From contig MNCI01001906.1 in assembly GCA_015680685.1 (NCBI GenBank), positions 150,637-195,827 of the forward strand: DNA of 45,191 bases. The letters run 5' to 3'. The position numbers and the translations under genes are program-made. Position 1 is the first letter of the stretch; each line of letters starts with the position of its first letter. Source of the stretch: Gnetum montanum (Eukaryota; Streptophyta; Gnetopsida; Gnetales; Gnetaceae). The notes beneath the pieces are model-generated. The model was given only the letters and a program-made list of their open reading frames with translations. It ran no database searches and was not told where the DNA came from. Shown one piece after another: positions 23,088 to 32,639 of the stretch.

Positions 23088-23813
23088 TGATGAGATACCC
23101 CTACGCTCAACCATACAAATCACATGCATTCACACATGATCCGATCAAATTCTATGGATGAAACTAGTTGTGGTATCTAGATCATTATGCTCTGATCGCA
23201 GTTTGCTACCTTTCTACTTAGACTAGTGGTAGCTTTTTCAGGTATGGTTTAGTCCAAAGTGAGGCATACGATGTTTATTATTTTATGCTTTATAAATTTG
23301 ATCACCTACAACAAGAATGAAAGGTAAAGTAATTGAAGATCTAATTCATCTACTAACTAGCTAGCCTAACACAAGTACCTATCCCACTTTCCTAGACACA
23401 TCTTGAATACATATAGCATTGTTGGACTACCAAATGTTAAGCGTTGTTAGGTTATCAAGCACTATATGTATGCTCGAAGTGGTCGTGCTTGTGTTCATTA
23501 ACAATTAGAAATTAATTGCTTAATTGAAATGCATTAAAGTAAAGTGCATTAAATAAAACATTAATCTATTCTCAGTGCTACAAGGATTATCAAAATATTT
23601 CATTTTTATTCCCATCACACTGCTGCGCTTAGGTACATCAGTGTTCCAACAAAGATCTGTACACACGTAGGCTCCTCCTACATGTGCTCAAAAAATATTC
23701 TAACTCCAGAGAAAATAAGCTGCAAGATCTTCACTACTCTAATGTAAAACTAACAAAAACTCATTCCAAATTGAGAGCCTAGGCACTATATTTATAGGCC
23801 ACTATATAAGCCC
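23088..23813 (-). repeat. Element C 3' LTR, U3 lost in assembly gap
   Basis: In plus orientation it starts TGATGAGATACCCC and matches C's other LTR at 37812 (CTCAACCATA, ACTAGTTGTGG, CACAAGTACCT). A reverse-strand TATA box lies near 23788-23796 (ACTATATTTATAGG in plus orientation). The U3 end and polypurine tract are not visible; they should lie at or beside the run of N. Confidence 0.75.
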
Positions 23814-23834
23814 NNNNNNNNNNNNNNNNNNNNN
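23814..23834. other. Run of 21 N (assembly gap)
   Basis: The gap falls just past the TATA box of C's LTR. In element E the palindromic U3 array begins at the equivalent place. The true gap length is unknown. Confidence 0.95.
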
Positions 23835-25723
23835 AACAGACTCTTAGTGCCCAAGTGTACAAAAATACAACTTTTTACAAAATTGGATGTTCATGATAAG
23901 AGAACACCCTAAATAACATTGACATCCAACACCTCTTAGTAGCAAAAGAATGAGAGAGAAGATCCAACAATCATGAAAAATCCTCATTATTTGGTACTAC
24001 TGCATCATCCTTGGTGAAGATAGTCCCACTTCCAGTCCATGCTTCCCACTACAATCACAACAGAATTATGAAATAGTATGTAATGTGTCACACATAACTA
24101 TTAAATGCCTTATCTTGTTGATGGTTACACTCAGCTAGGTTGTAATTGCAGTAGATTGGTTCCTTGAGTAGTGTTAGCCGAAAGGCTAACAAATAGGGTA
24201 AAATAAATAAGTAGTTCATTAAATTTGATAAATTTTAACATAAGAAAATAATTGAAGAGAATGTAATAATTCGCAATAAGAAAAAGGAAAGTTCACTGAA
24301 AAATGTTGTGAATATATGCATAATTGGATGTCATTAATGGGGTAAAAAAAAGAATTTGATTGTAACAGTGTCTAAGGGTAAAGAACTTAACTAACCCAAC
24401 CAAAAGATATGCAAGTGGGTCCTTCCCAAAGAAGGCATAGGCCTTTTATGCCCTTGTATAACTTCAAACCAAAGAGTCCATGGGCTTCATGCATAATTAA
24501 TGGTTACAGAAGGTTAAGTACACAAACCTGGAAGAAACTAACTAAGAATTTCGACACATCAAACTAGGACATCAAATAAGAACATGAAACTAGTAGTGAG
24601 GTGAGACATGAAAAGCATAGATGGATGAGAGAGAGTGGAATGGAGTTCTTGAGTAAGATCACATAAAGCCCTTTGTGGATTTTGTGGTCAAATGACTTAA
24701 TAGGATCCATCCTTAGTCTAGACCAAAACCAACCATGTTCAATGACTTTGCATCATCATTCTAAGACCAATCCATCCCATGAGACACAAGAGTGCTCCCA
24801 TAGAACAACCATCATTTCTTATTAGAGAAGAAGTAGAAAGTGAGGAAGGGCCTTAGTTAGAGGGGACTAGTTCCATAACTAATGCTTGTAGCCCGTTTAT
24901 TCTGTCTAAGGGGTGTGCTTTGAATTCTCATCATTTCTTAAAAAATGGAAACCACACCATGCAAAGACACATGCATTTATTCTATCCAAGGGGTGTGCTT
25001 TGAATTCTTATGGTTTTTTTTCTGATGAGAGCTACATCATGCAAGGACACATGCATTTATTTTGTCCAAGGGGTGTGCTTTGAATCTTCATTATTTTTTT
25101 CTTTTTTTGATGAGAACAATAGCATGCAAGGACTTATTCAACTTTCTTTTATTGGTTGACACGAAACAATAAGAAATCCATGAAAACACACATGCACCCA
25201 AGCAAATTGAAAGGCACAAAAAATACCAAATCCCCTTGAAGCTACACCTTGTTCACACATTTGAATCCTTTCCAATTCTGGAAACTACCAAAGTTACAAA
25301 TTTGTTAAAGTTTTATTAATGAAAAAGGGACTACACGTTTCCAGAACAAGGAAAATCATAGAGTTTGTGGATGGGTGGATGTTGTGGACTCACTACTTAT
25401 TGCATGAACGAGAAACCATGTCCTAATCATCCATAACAAAATTCAAAGCTAGAATCCAAACACCAACAATTAGATAATAAAATAGTGCATACCACCATCA
25501 AACAATGCATTACCATTGTACCTGACACTTATTAACAAAAAGTTAGAAAATCACACCAAAATAAAATAAAAGAGAATAGAAAAGAAAGTGTAAAATATTC
25601 AAGAAATAGAAAATATACTAACAATGGTGTAAAACAAAAATTAAAAAAGATTAATAACATTAAAACAATAAGATGTAAAATAAAGAATGTGCAAAACAAA
25701 AAGTTGAAAAACACTTAAGAATC
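23835..25723 (-). other. Element C 3' noncoding region
   Basis: No gene is supported. It matches the post-pol regions of A, D and E, with the inverted GTGGGTCCTTCCCAAAG motif near 24415-24431, GCCTTAGTTAGAGG near 24850-24864 and an A-rich tract near 25530-25720. It also contains the 80-bp triplication. A degraded polypurine-like motif (TAGTCATGGGAG on the minus strand, about 25746-25757) marks its start, where it overlaps the gag end. Confidence 0.6.
24896..25139 (-). repeat. Three 80-bp tandem repeats
   Basis: Copies start at 24896, 24976 and 25056. Each carries AAGGGGTGTGCTTTGAAT, then a T/A-rich stretch, then CATGCAAGGACACATGCATT or similar. A (near 1620-1680) and E (near 28735-28835) have a single copy. 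Hypervariable 3' regions that form tandem arrays are known in Tat/Ogre-type elements and can seed satellites. Confidence 0.85.
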
Positions 25724-26611
25724 CTAAATATTAGAATGGGGGGTGACTCCCATGACTAAACATTTAGCTGTGATAAGGATTAATAAGTGGATAAATAGGA
25801 TCTATGCATGTATGAAATGTTGGTAATCATCAATGCCCCAACCACTATGTGTCTGTTGGTGGTGTGATGGTTGGGTAGAAAAATTGTTGGTCACACACTT
25901 TATGGTTAAATGTATGTGGGTCAAAGTATAAGGTGTGTTAATATTATGGATGTCTAGCCCACCATTGCACCCTTGATCATAATATGGTATGCATGGATTT
26001 ATTTTTCTTTCCACACTATTAGATTCATTGTTTAGATTTGGGATTGAAGTACTGATGGATGGTCACCCTTATGTATGATTAGAGGACATTAGTTGAGACA
26101 AGGAAGGTGCTACACTATATTGGCCTTATGCTAGCTTGAATGATACGGTGGGTCCATGCATGGTTTGCTTTGGCTTACAACCTTTCCTCCAGAGGGGACG
26201 TTTCATATGTGGCGGTTGAGACCCACTAGTGTCAGCATGTTTATGCATATTTGCAACACAAGTGGCACTTATTTATGGATATTGGGATGTTGAACCTTCC
26301 TGTGTTGATGGCGATCGCATGTAATGCAGTGGAGTGGGAGGATATTGAGGGTAGGATAAATGGTAAGAGGCACAAGGTGGAAATCCTTTAGGGGATGTCA
26401 TGGGTTGATGGTACTCAGGAGAGTGGTAGTGGAAATTTAAAGTAGAGGATGTTGAACTAGTTGAAGAAACAAGGCGTTGAATGTAATATCCATGTAGTTT
26501 CAGTGAATAGGGTGGATAGTACTGAGTTGGTTATGGCCTCCCCATAACTTGGGTTTTTGTAACTATAGTTTATGACCATGTTGAGGTTGGTAATAAGTCT
26601 CTCTAGGATGG
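25724..26611 (-). pseudogene. Element C gag, 3' part
   Basis: This is the Pro/His/Tyr-rich C-terminal part of gag (for example SYPQYPPTPLHYMRSPSTQ), as in D and E. It ends ...VMGVTPHSNI and a TAG at 25726-25724. Part of it stays open for 70 codons (26014-25802). Several stops interrupt it. The 5' part of the gene lies at 36058-37685, beyond element E. No protease or RT follows. Confidence 0.65.
26607..26611. other. Target-site duplication of E, left copy
   Basis: GATGG directly precedes the TG of E's left LTR and matches 36053-36057. Confidence 0.85.
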
Positions 26612-26992
26612 TGATGAGCTGTGAGGTACCCCTACACTCAACCATATGAATATGAGCATTTCACGCACGATCTGGTCAAATTCCAAGGACTAAGTGCTTA
26701 TGCACCCTTGTGGAACAAGGACGGGTTGGTTGATCATTGTCTTCCCAAACTTACTTGTATGTCATGATTGTATGGTGAAGTAAGCTTGAAGTATATGAAT
26801 TTTATATCTTTTATGTTTTTATGTCCTGTGCTAATAAGGGAGAAGAGAGAGATAACTAGGTGAATAATTTTTCTTAACTACTCATTAACTAAGTTCTAAC
26901 TAATCCTAACACCAGCATTCGTTCTCACTTGCCGTACACATCTCGAACCACTGCAACACTACTGGGATTACCAAACGCTAATCGTTACTGGG

Positions 26993-27208
26993 TTACCAAG
27001 TGTTACATGCATGCTCGAAGTGATTATATTGATTGTAACTTAATGATTTTCTTAATTGATCAAAATGAATCACTACGCTAATAACATAAATGTAAAGTGC
27101 ATAAAATAAAATAAATGCATAAGAAAATAAAATAAAAGAAATGAATAAGAAAACAAATCTCAAGTGTTGCAAGGATGAATCAAAGAGCTCATCTTTATTG
27201 CTGTACAC
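26993..27208 (-). other. 71-codon open frame inside E's LTR
   Basis: The minus-strand (sense) frame starts MYSNKDELFDSSLQHLRFVF and has a long hydrophobic middle. The same 71-codon frame is open in the other LTR (35502-35717) with four amino-acid differences. It lies downstream of the LTR TATA box, so it would be a leader ORF. It may be fortuitous in AT-rich DNA. Confidence 0.25.
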
Positions 27209-27366
27209 AAGGTGTGCTTAAGTACATAATGCTCGAATAAAGATCCATCCATAGTTCGATCTCTTGCTGCAAGCACTTGGAAAATACTCTAACCTTCAAA
27301 CAGAATACAAGAGTTTCGCTACTTGACTGCTACCAGACTTTCTTCCAATTGTGCACTTGGGCACTA

Positions 27367-27374
27367 TATTTATA
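27367..27374 (-). promoter_or_regulatory. TATA box of E 3' LTR
   Basis: TATAAATA on the minus strand lies between the palindrome array and R. The other LTR has the same box near 35876. Confidence 0.6.
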
Positions 27375-27387
27375 GACTTGGGAGCAA

Positions 27388-27672
27388 CTACTCTAATAAT
27401 TAGAGTAACTGCTCTAATAATTAGAATAAATTCTCTAGTAATTAGAGGAACCACTCTAATAATAACTGCTCTAATAATAGCCACTCTAATTATTAGAGTA
27501 ACCGCTCCAATAATTAGAGTAATTACTCCAATAATAACCACTCTAATTATTAGAGTAACCGCTCCAATAATAGCCGCTCTAATAATTAGAGTAATCACTC
27601 CAACAATAATCGCTTTAATTATTAGAGTAACCGCTCCAATAATAACTGCTCTAATAATTAGAATAAACTGCT
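27388..27672 (-). repeat. U3 palindrome array, about ten dyads
   Basis: About ten copies of the dyad CTCTAATAATTAGAG or CTCTAATTATTAGAG, plus about six half-sites (CTCYAATAATA), are spaced roughly 18-35 bp apart upstream of the TATA box in element orientation. The core AATNATT is the type of pseudopalindrome bound by plant HD-Zip proteins. That binding is a suggestion, not shown. Open frames here only translate the repeat. Confidence 0.85.
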
Positions 27673-27691
27673 AGAGTAACTACTCTCATCA

Positions 27692-27704
27692 TACCCCCAC
27701 GACT
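27692..27704 (-). other. Polypurine tract of element E
   Basis: On the minus strand it reads AGTCGTGGGGGTA immediately before the LTR, the same form as in A, B and D. Confidence 0.75.
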
Positions 27705-29359
27705 GAATGAAAACTCATCCTCGAGTTCCTTACAAAATATTGGGAAGGTATGGGATTATTGACTAATTGACAACTGACAGTGGAATGGGATGATAGACTC
27801 AACGTGCCCAGTGACGGATCAATAAGTAGATTATAACATTGTGGTGAACACTCGTACATAAATGACATTCAATCCTTTATTTGGCAGCTTGTAGAGAAAG
27901 AGAGAGAAAGAACATGAAGCGTGTTGCTGCCAATGCTAAGATTGCACCTTCTGTTATTTATCCATAGCCACACTACCAGACTTGCTCCTTTCGTAAATGC
28001 TCCAGTTCCAATCCATCCTAAGTGCTTCCTCCAACCCCAGTCCATTGTTTGTATGATCACCATATGCACACACAACATAGTCACAAATGAGTAAGGATAA
28101 ATAAACCACAATGCAATTGATACGTTGCCTCAATATGAAGCGCATTGGCTGAGTTGTGGTTATGGAAAAAACTAGTTTAGAGATTTATCACAGGTGACTA
28201 CTCAAGGTGTAGGAGGTTAGGTGAATAGTAAAATGGAGAAAATTGAAAAATTTGTGCCAAGGCCCCCACGACTAAGAGCGAACCTTCGATAGCTATAAGA
28301 TGGAAAAATATGAGGAACAAGAAAGATAGGAAAAAATAACAATGGAAATGCCAATAAAATGGATGTCATGGATGGGGATGAAATAAGAGATGATTGATTG
28401 TANGAAGAAAGATGAAGAGGAGAAAATGAAATGGAATCCCAAGAACAAGGTTATGTGAAGTCCCTTGTGTATTTTATGGTTAATGTGATTGAGTAGAACT
28501 CATCCCAAATCCAAACTCAAAAAAAACCACATCCAGTAACCTCACATCAACACACTTGACCAATCCATCCACTTAAAGCAATAAGAATGCTTCCACAAAG
28601 AGTCACCGCCATTCCAAGGAGAGCAAGATGGAGAAGTAGGAAGTGAGAAAGGGCCTTAGTTAGAGGGAACCTTCAAGCATGGGTAACATGTTTTTCATGT
28701 TCCATAACTAGTGCTTGTAGCCCATAGTGCTTTATTATGTCTAAGGGGTGTGCTTTGAATTCTCAAATTTTATTTATTTATTTTTGTTGTTGTTGTTGTT
28801 TTTTTTCTTTTTTCTTTTTTGTGAGAACCACACCATGCAAAGACTTATTTTTATTCACTCAACTTCCTAATTTTTTAACAATGTCAGAATGGTGGAAAAC
28901 CCAAGAAAAAACATCCAAGCACCCAAGAGAATGGCCAGCACAAATCCATCAAATCCCCTTGAAGTCACATCATTTTCATCCTTTGAGTCTTTCCTTGGTT
29001 TGAAAAGTACCCAGCCAACAATTCATTAAAATTTTACTTAGAAAAAAGTGATTGTATGGTTCCAAGCCAAAGGAGACCATAGAGTTGTATGGATGAGTGG
29101 ACAATGTGGACTCATTGCCTGTTTTACCAAAATAACCATACCTTAATATCAACATCATAATTCAAAGGTAAAAACCAAACATTAGCAATCAATATGATAT
29201 AATTCAATCCACCATCATGAGCACCTATCAGATTATGAATAAAAGTAAATCAAGTAAACAAAGAAATAGTAAAAATATGAACGATGATGTAAAAAAAATA
29301 AGAAAATTTGAAAGAATGTGTAAAACAAAAATTCAAAAAGAACTGAGGGCCTAGAACGG
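27705..29359 (-). other. Element E post-pol noncoding region
   Basis: No gene is supported. It contains a single inverted copy of the segment duplicated in A (about 28255-28310), a conserved CCTTCAAGCATGGGTAACAT block (about 28670-28690), a GTT microsatellite (about 28784-28800) and a single N at 28403. A polypurine-like motif (TTAGTCATGGGGGAGA on the minus strand, about 29380-29396) sits at its border with integrase. Confidence 0.65.
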
Positions 29360-30560
29360 TTAGTATAGGTAGCCATCTCCCCCATGACTAAGTTGAAAGA
29401 AGGAGATCCAAAATAGTAAGCAATGTTGTCTACTAACAGAGGTAGCATGTGTACTGGTTGTCCTAAGCTCATGAAAAGGTTTGGTTTGTTGCACATTGAT
29501 CAATAGTTTCTTGTTTGGGCTCTCAAGTTTGTATATTGTCATGGCCCCTGAAGGAAAAGTTTCATAAATAATATAAGGTCCTTTCCACAGTGTTTGAAAT
29601 TTAGTACGTTGTGGCACATGTGTGGGATTCTAGTAGAGAACCTTATCTCCTGGCTGATATTTAACTTTCCTAATTCTTAGGTTATGACGTTGTTTATTGA
29701 AGGCCTTGTGCATTTTTTTAGATGATAGGGTAGCTAATCAAATTTCATCTAGCAAGTTAAGGGTTACTAATCATTGTTTCTGTCCTAGATCAAGGTCAAC
29801 GTTGAGGTCACATGCCGTGGATAGTGTACGAAGGTTAGCTTGAATGGGAAGCATTGGTAATTTACCGTACACTAACTCATAGGGAGAGTAGCCTGGAGGG
29901 AGTTTCCATGTGGAGCGGTATGCCCAAAGAGCATCATTCAGTTTAGTGCTCCAATCTCACCTAAACTTGCTAATGGTTCTTGTCAATATCTTTGTAATCT
30001 TCCTATTGGTGACTTTTGCTTGACCATTTTCTTGGGGGTGGTATGGTGTAGTCAATTTATGCTCAACCCCTAAGTGTTGCATTAATTTCTGAAAATTTGC
30101 ACCTGTGAAGTGTGTACCATTATCTGAAATAAGTGCATGTGGCATACCAAACCTATTTATGATTTGTTGTTGAATAAATCATGCAGCTATAGATGATGTA
30201 CAATCTTTAACAATAGCTTCTTTGCTCCATTTTTTTAGGTAATCAACAGCAACAATGATATAAGCTTTTCCATTGGACATTGGTGTAATCAACCCCATAA
30301 AATCAATTCCCCAAATGTCGAATGATTCTAAATGTTGGATCCATTATTGCAGATCCTCCATTCTAGCAGTCATTCCCCCATCACGTTGATAGCGCTCACA
30401 AGATTGGACGAAATGATGGGCATCCCAAAATCATGTAGGCAAATAATATTCTGCAAGAAGGATCTTGATGGCCATTCATCTCCTAGCGTAATGACCCCCA
30501 CAAGAACCCTCATGAGCATCTTGGAGAACTCACAGTTGATTTATATCAGGAACACACCAT
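29360..30560 (-). pseudogene. Element E integrase
   Basis: The zinc-binding region reads HHFVQSCERYQRDGG (near 30400), so its CxxC is damaged (Cys to Tyr or Arg). The core reads [10 protein letters not shown] (near 30310) and ALISDNGTHF, with the second Asp retained. The catalytic Glu position is Lys (codon 30016-30014), as in A. The long C-terminal part to PFHEL is well preserved. Stops are few. No chromodomain is present. Confidence 0.85.
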
Positions 30561-31490
30561 CAAACCAAGACATCGAGACACACTTTGTAAAGTTGCCCAT
30601 TGATCTCCATAAAGTACTTGGCTTGGTGAAGAAATTTTTTTTTCTTCTTGAGGTTTAACTCTTGTGCTATTTGTTGGATGAGGAGATAGGTAAGAATGCT
30701 ATTGTACCAATTTGTCTCCATGTAGTAGCCAGTATGTCCAAGGAATGACCAAATATCTTTGACAGTTTCTGGTTGATGGGTAATTCCTTGGATAACTTTG
30801 ATTTTCTCGGGGTCTACCTCTATCCTTGTGTGTGAGATTTTGTGCCCTAGTACTACACCCTCTTGGACCATGAAATGGCTTTTCTACCAGTTGAGCCTCA
30901 AATTGGTTTCTACACATCTTTTTAACACTTGCTCCAACCGATCCAAAGCTTGCTCAAAGTTTGCTCCATAAGTGGAGAAGTTGTCCATAAAAACCTCCAC
31001 ACCATTCCCTATCTACTATTGGAATATGCTTAGAACTAGTCGTTGAAATGTTGTAGGGGAATTGCACAAGCCAAACAACATCTGATTGTATGCAAATGTT
31101 CCCCAAGGACTGGTGAACATAGTCTTGGCTTGTTTGTCTTTTGGGGCTATTTGTATTTGATTATATCTGATGTATCTATCCAAAAAACTATAATAGCGAT
31201 CCCCTAAGATGGTGTCTAAGACTTGGTCAAAAAATGGAAACGGAAAGTGATCTTTGAATGTTGCCATATTCAGTTGTCTGAAATCTATGCACACCCTCCA
31301 TTTTCCTCCCTTTTTAGGCACAATAACTAAGGGGCTAACCCATTCACTATTAGCAATAGGGTATATGAACCCAACCTTGAGAAGCTATTTGATTTTTTCC
31401 TTGACTACTTACTTCAGCTTAGGGTTCAATCGCCTCTACGATTATCTTTAAGGCTTCATAGAGGGGTTAATGTAAATTCTATGTTGGCAT
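30561..31490 (-). pseudogene. Element E reverse transcriptase with RNase H deletion
   Basis: RT motifs run from SEWVSPL (near 31345) through KWRVCIDFRQLN, FLDRY and LFGLCNSP to the active site, which reads FMDNF instead of FMDDF (Asn codon 30982-30980). After SFLGHTGYY (near 30720) the sequence jumps to the linker before integrase (FLHQAKYFMEINGQLYKVCL). The whole RNase H domain, present in B, is therefore missing. With an RT Asp and RNase H lost, this copy cannot replicate alone. Confidence 0.85.
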
Positions 31491-32279
31491 ATCCTAGGAT
31501 CTATTCTAGTTAATTTGGAATATGATCAAGCAAAGGCTTCTGACTATGTATTTATTATGTTCAGCAGTTCTTCTTTTTGTTGAGGAGCAAGCTTAGCATT
31601 GATAATTACTAGTTTTTCATTTTTAAAGAACACGTATTCCATACTGATGGGCAATGGTTTTAGCTTGAGGACCTCCTGCTTAAATTTCTTAGGGATTTCC
31701 AACTTCCCCCAATTGATATTTTCAAGGTTAAGACTTGAAAGTTGGTGGTGGATTTACTCTAATGTGTCTATGCTATCGATGTAAGCACAAGTCAAACACT
31801 CAGTTGCTTCCATGCATATGAGTGAACTGCTCTCTTGATCAGCTATCAGCCACTGGGTGTCTTCCTTTCGTGTGGCTGCTGCATATAGGCATCTTTGTAT
31901 GTTGATCACTTGTGCACACTGATTGCATGTAGGCAATGCTAAACTTTGCACAAACCATGAACTCTACTGACAATTACACCGTGCATCACTATATGCAATG
32001 CATGAAACTTTCTACTTCTTAATCTTTTCGAATGTATTTTCCTTTGATATTTCTAGGGGAAGATCACGGATTTCTAGGTGTGTGTCAATGGTGCTTAGCC
32101 ATTCCCATTATGATTGGGAAGTTCCCCTTACCATTGTTTACCTAAATCACTAGGAAGTCAGCTGGGTACGACCACCTACAAATAGTGGTAACAATGTCTT
32201 CCACTAGTTCTAATGGAATAGTGATGGATTGGTTGGCCAACTGTAGATGGATGTTGCTCTTTCTCAATGGAGGCAGGTT
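31491..32279 (-). pseudogene. Element E protease-RT linker region
   Basis: This is the pol spacer typical of Athila-like elements, readable across frames (for example APQQKEELL near 31580 and CQHRIYINP near 31475-31500). Its longest open piece is 65 codons (31951-31754). It has no catalytic motif. Confidence 0.55.
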
Positions 32280-32594
32280 CTAGGCCTTGTACATTTCTTG
32301 AGAAATCAAGTTAACACTGGAACCTGAATCCAAAAGAGCCTTGCATGGTGCATTTCCAGCGATTTGTAAGTATATCAGAGGACTCCCAGGATCAGAGAAT
32401 TTCTTGGGAAGGTGACCAGCTTTGATCCAATCAGTGACAACATGTGTTAGCCTGACCGTATGCATTGAAGGTGGTGATTGGGTTGAAGGAGGCTCCAAAG
32501 TTTTGATCGATACTGAGGCGTCTAAAGAATCAGCTGCTTGTGATTGCAAGGGCTTGGTTGGATTGTTGGTTCTAAAGAAAGGTCTTTTCTTCAT
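32280..32594 (-). pseudogene. Element E aspartic protease
   Basis: A 104-codon open piece contains the retropepsin-like motif ALLDSGSSVNLIS (near 32335-32295), with the catalytic Asp in D-S-G. The upstream part (SLDASVSIKTLEPP) is linker-like. In this family the enzyme cuts the Gag-Pol polyprotein. It is the only copy of the protease motif I can read in the window; B's is too decayed, and C and D have no pol. Confidence 0.75.
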
Positions 32595-32639
32595 GTGGTT
32601 GTTGGAACCACAGTAGGTTAAGAGTTAATAGCCCTCGTG

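Larger units (their letters stand above)
26612..27691 (-). repeat. Element E 3' LTR (1080 bp)
   Basis: In plus orientation it starts TGATGAGCTGTGAGG and ends CTCTCATCA before the reversed polypurine tract. It is homologous to 35125-36052 but about 150 bp longer, because the palindrome array in U3 has about ten dyads instead of four. R/U5 is homologous to the LTR of A. Confidence 0.92.

Noticed and set aside
25532-25714. 60-codon Phe-rich minus-strand frame
   Set aside because: It is the same T-rich tract of the 3' region in element C, not conserved as protein.
27388-27672. Possible CRISPR-like array
   Set aside because: Repeats are short, palindromic and irregularly spaced without unique spacers, they lie in an LTR U3, and the host is a plant.
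27296-27674. Open frames on both strands with Thr-Leu-Ile-Ile-Arg repeats
   Set aside because: These are translations of the palindromic U3 array and not a repeat protein.
32422-32616. Plus-strand frame over the protease
   Set aside because: It is antisense shadow of the protease and linker of element E.
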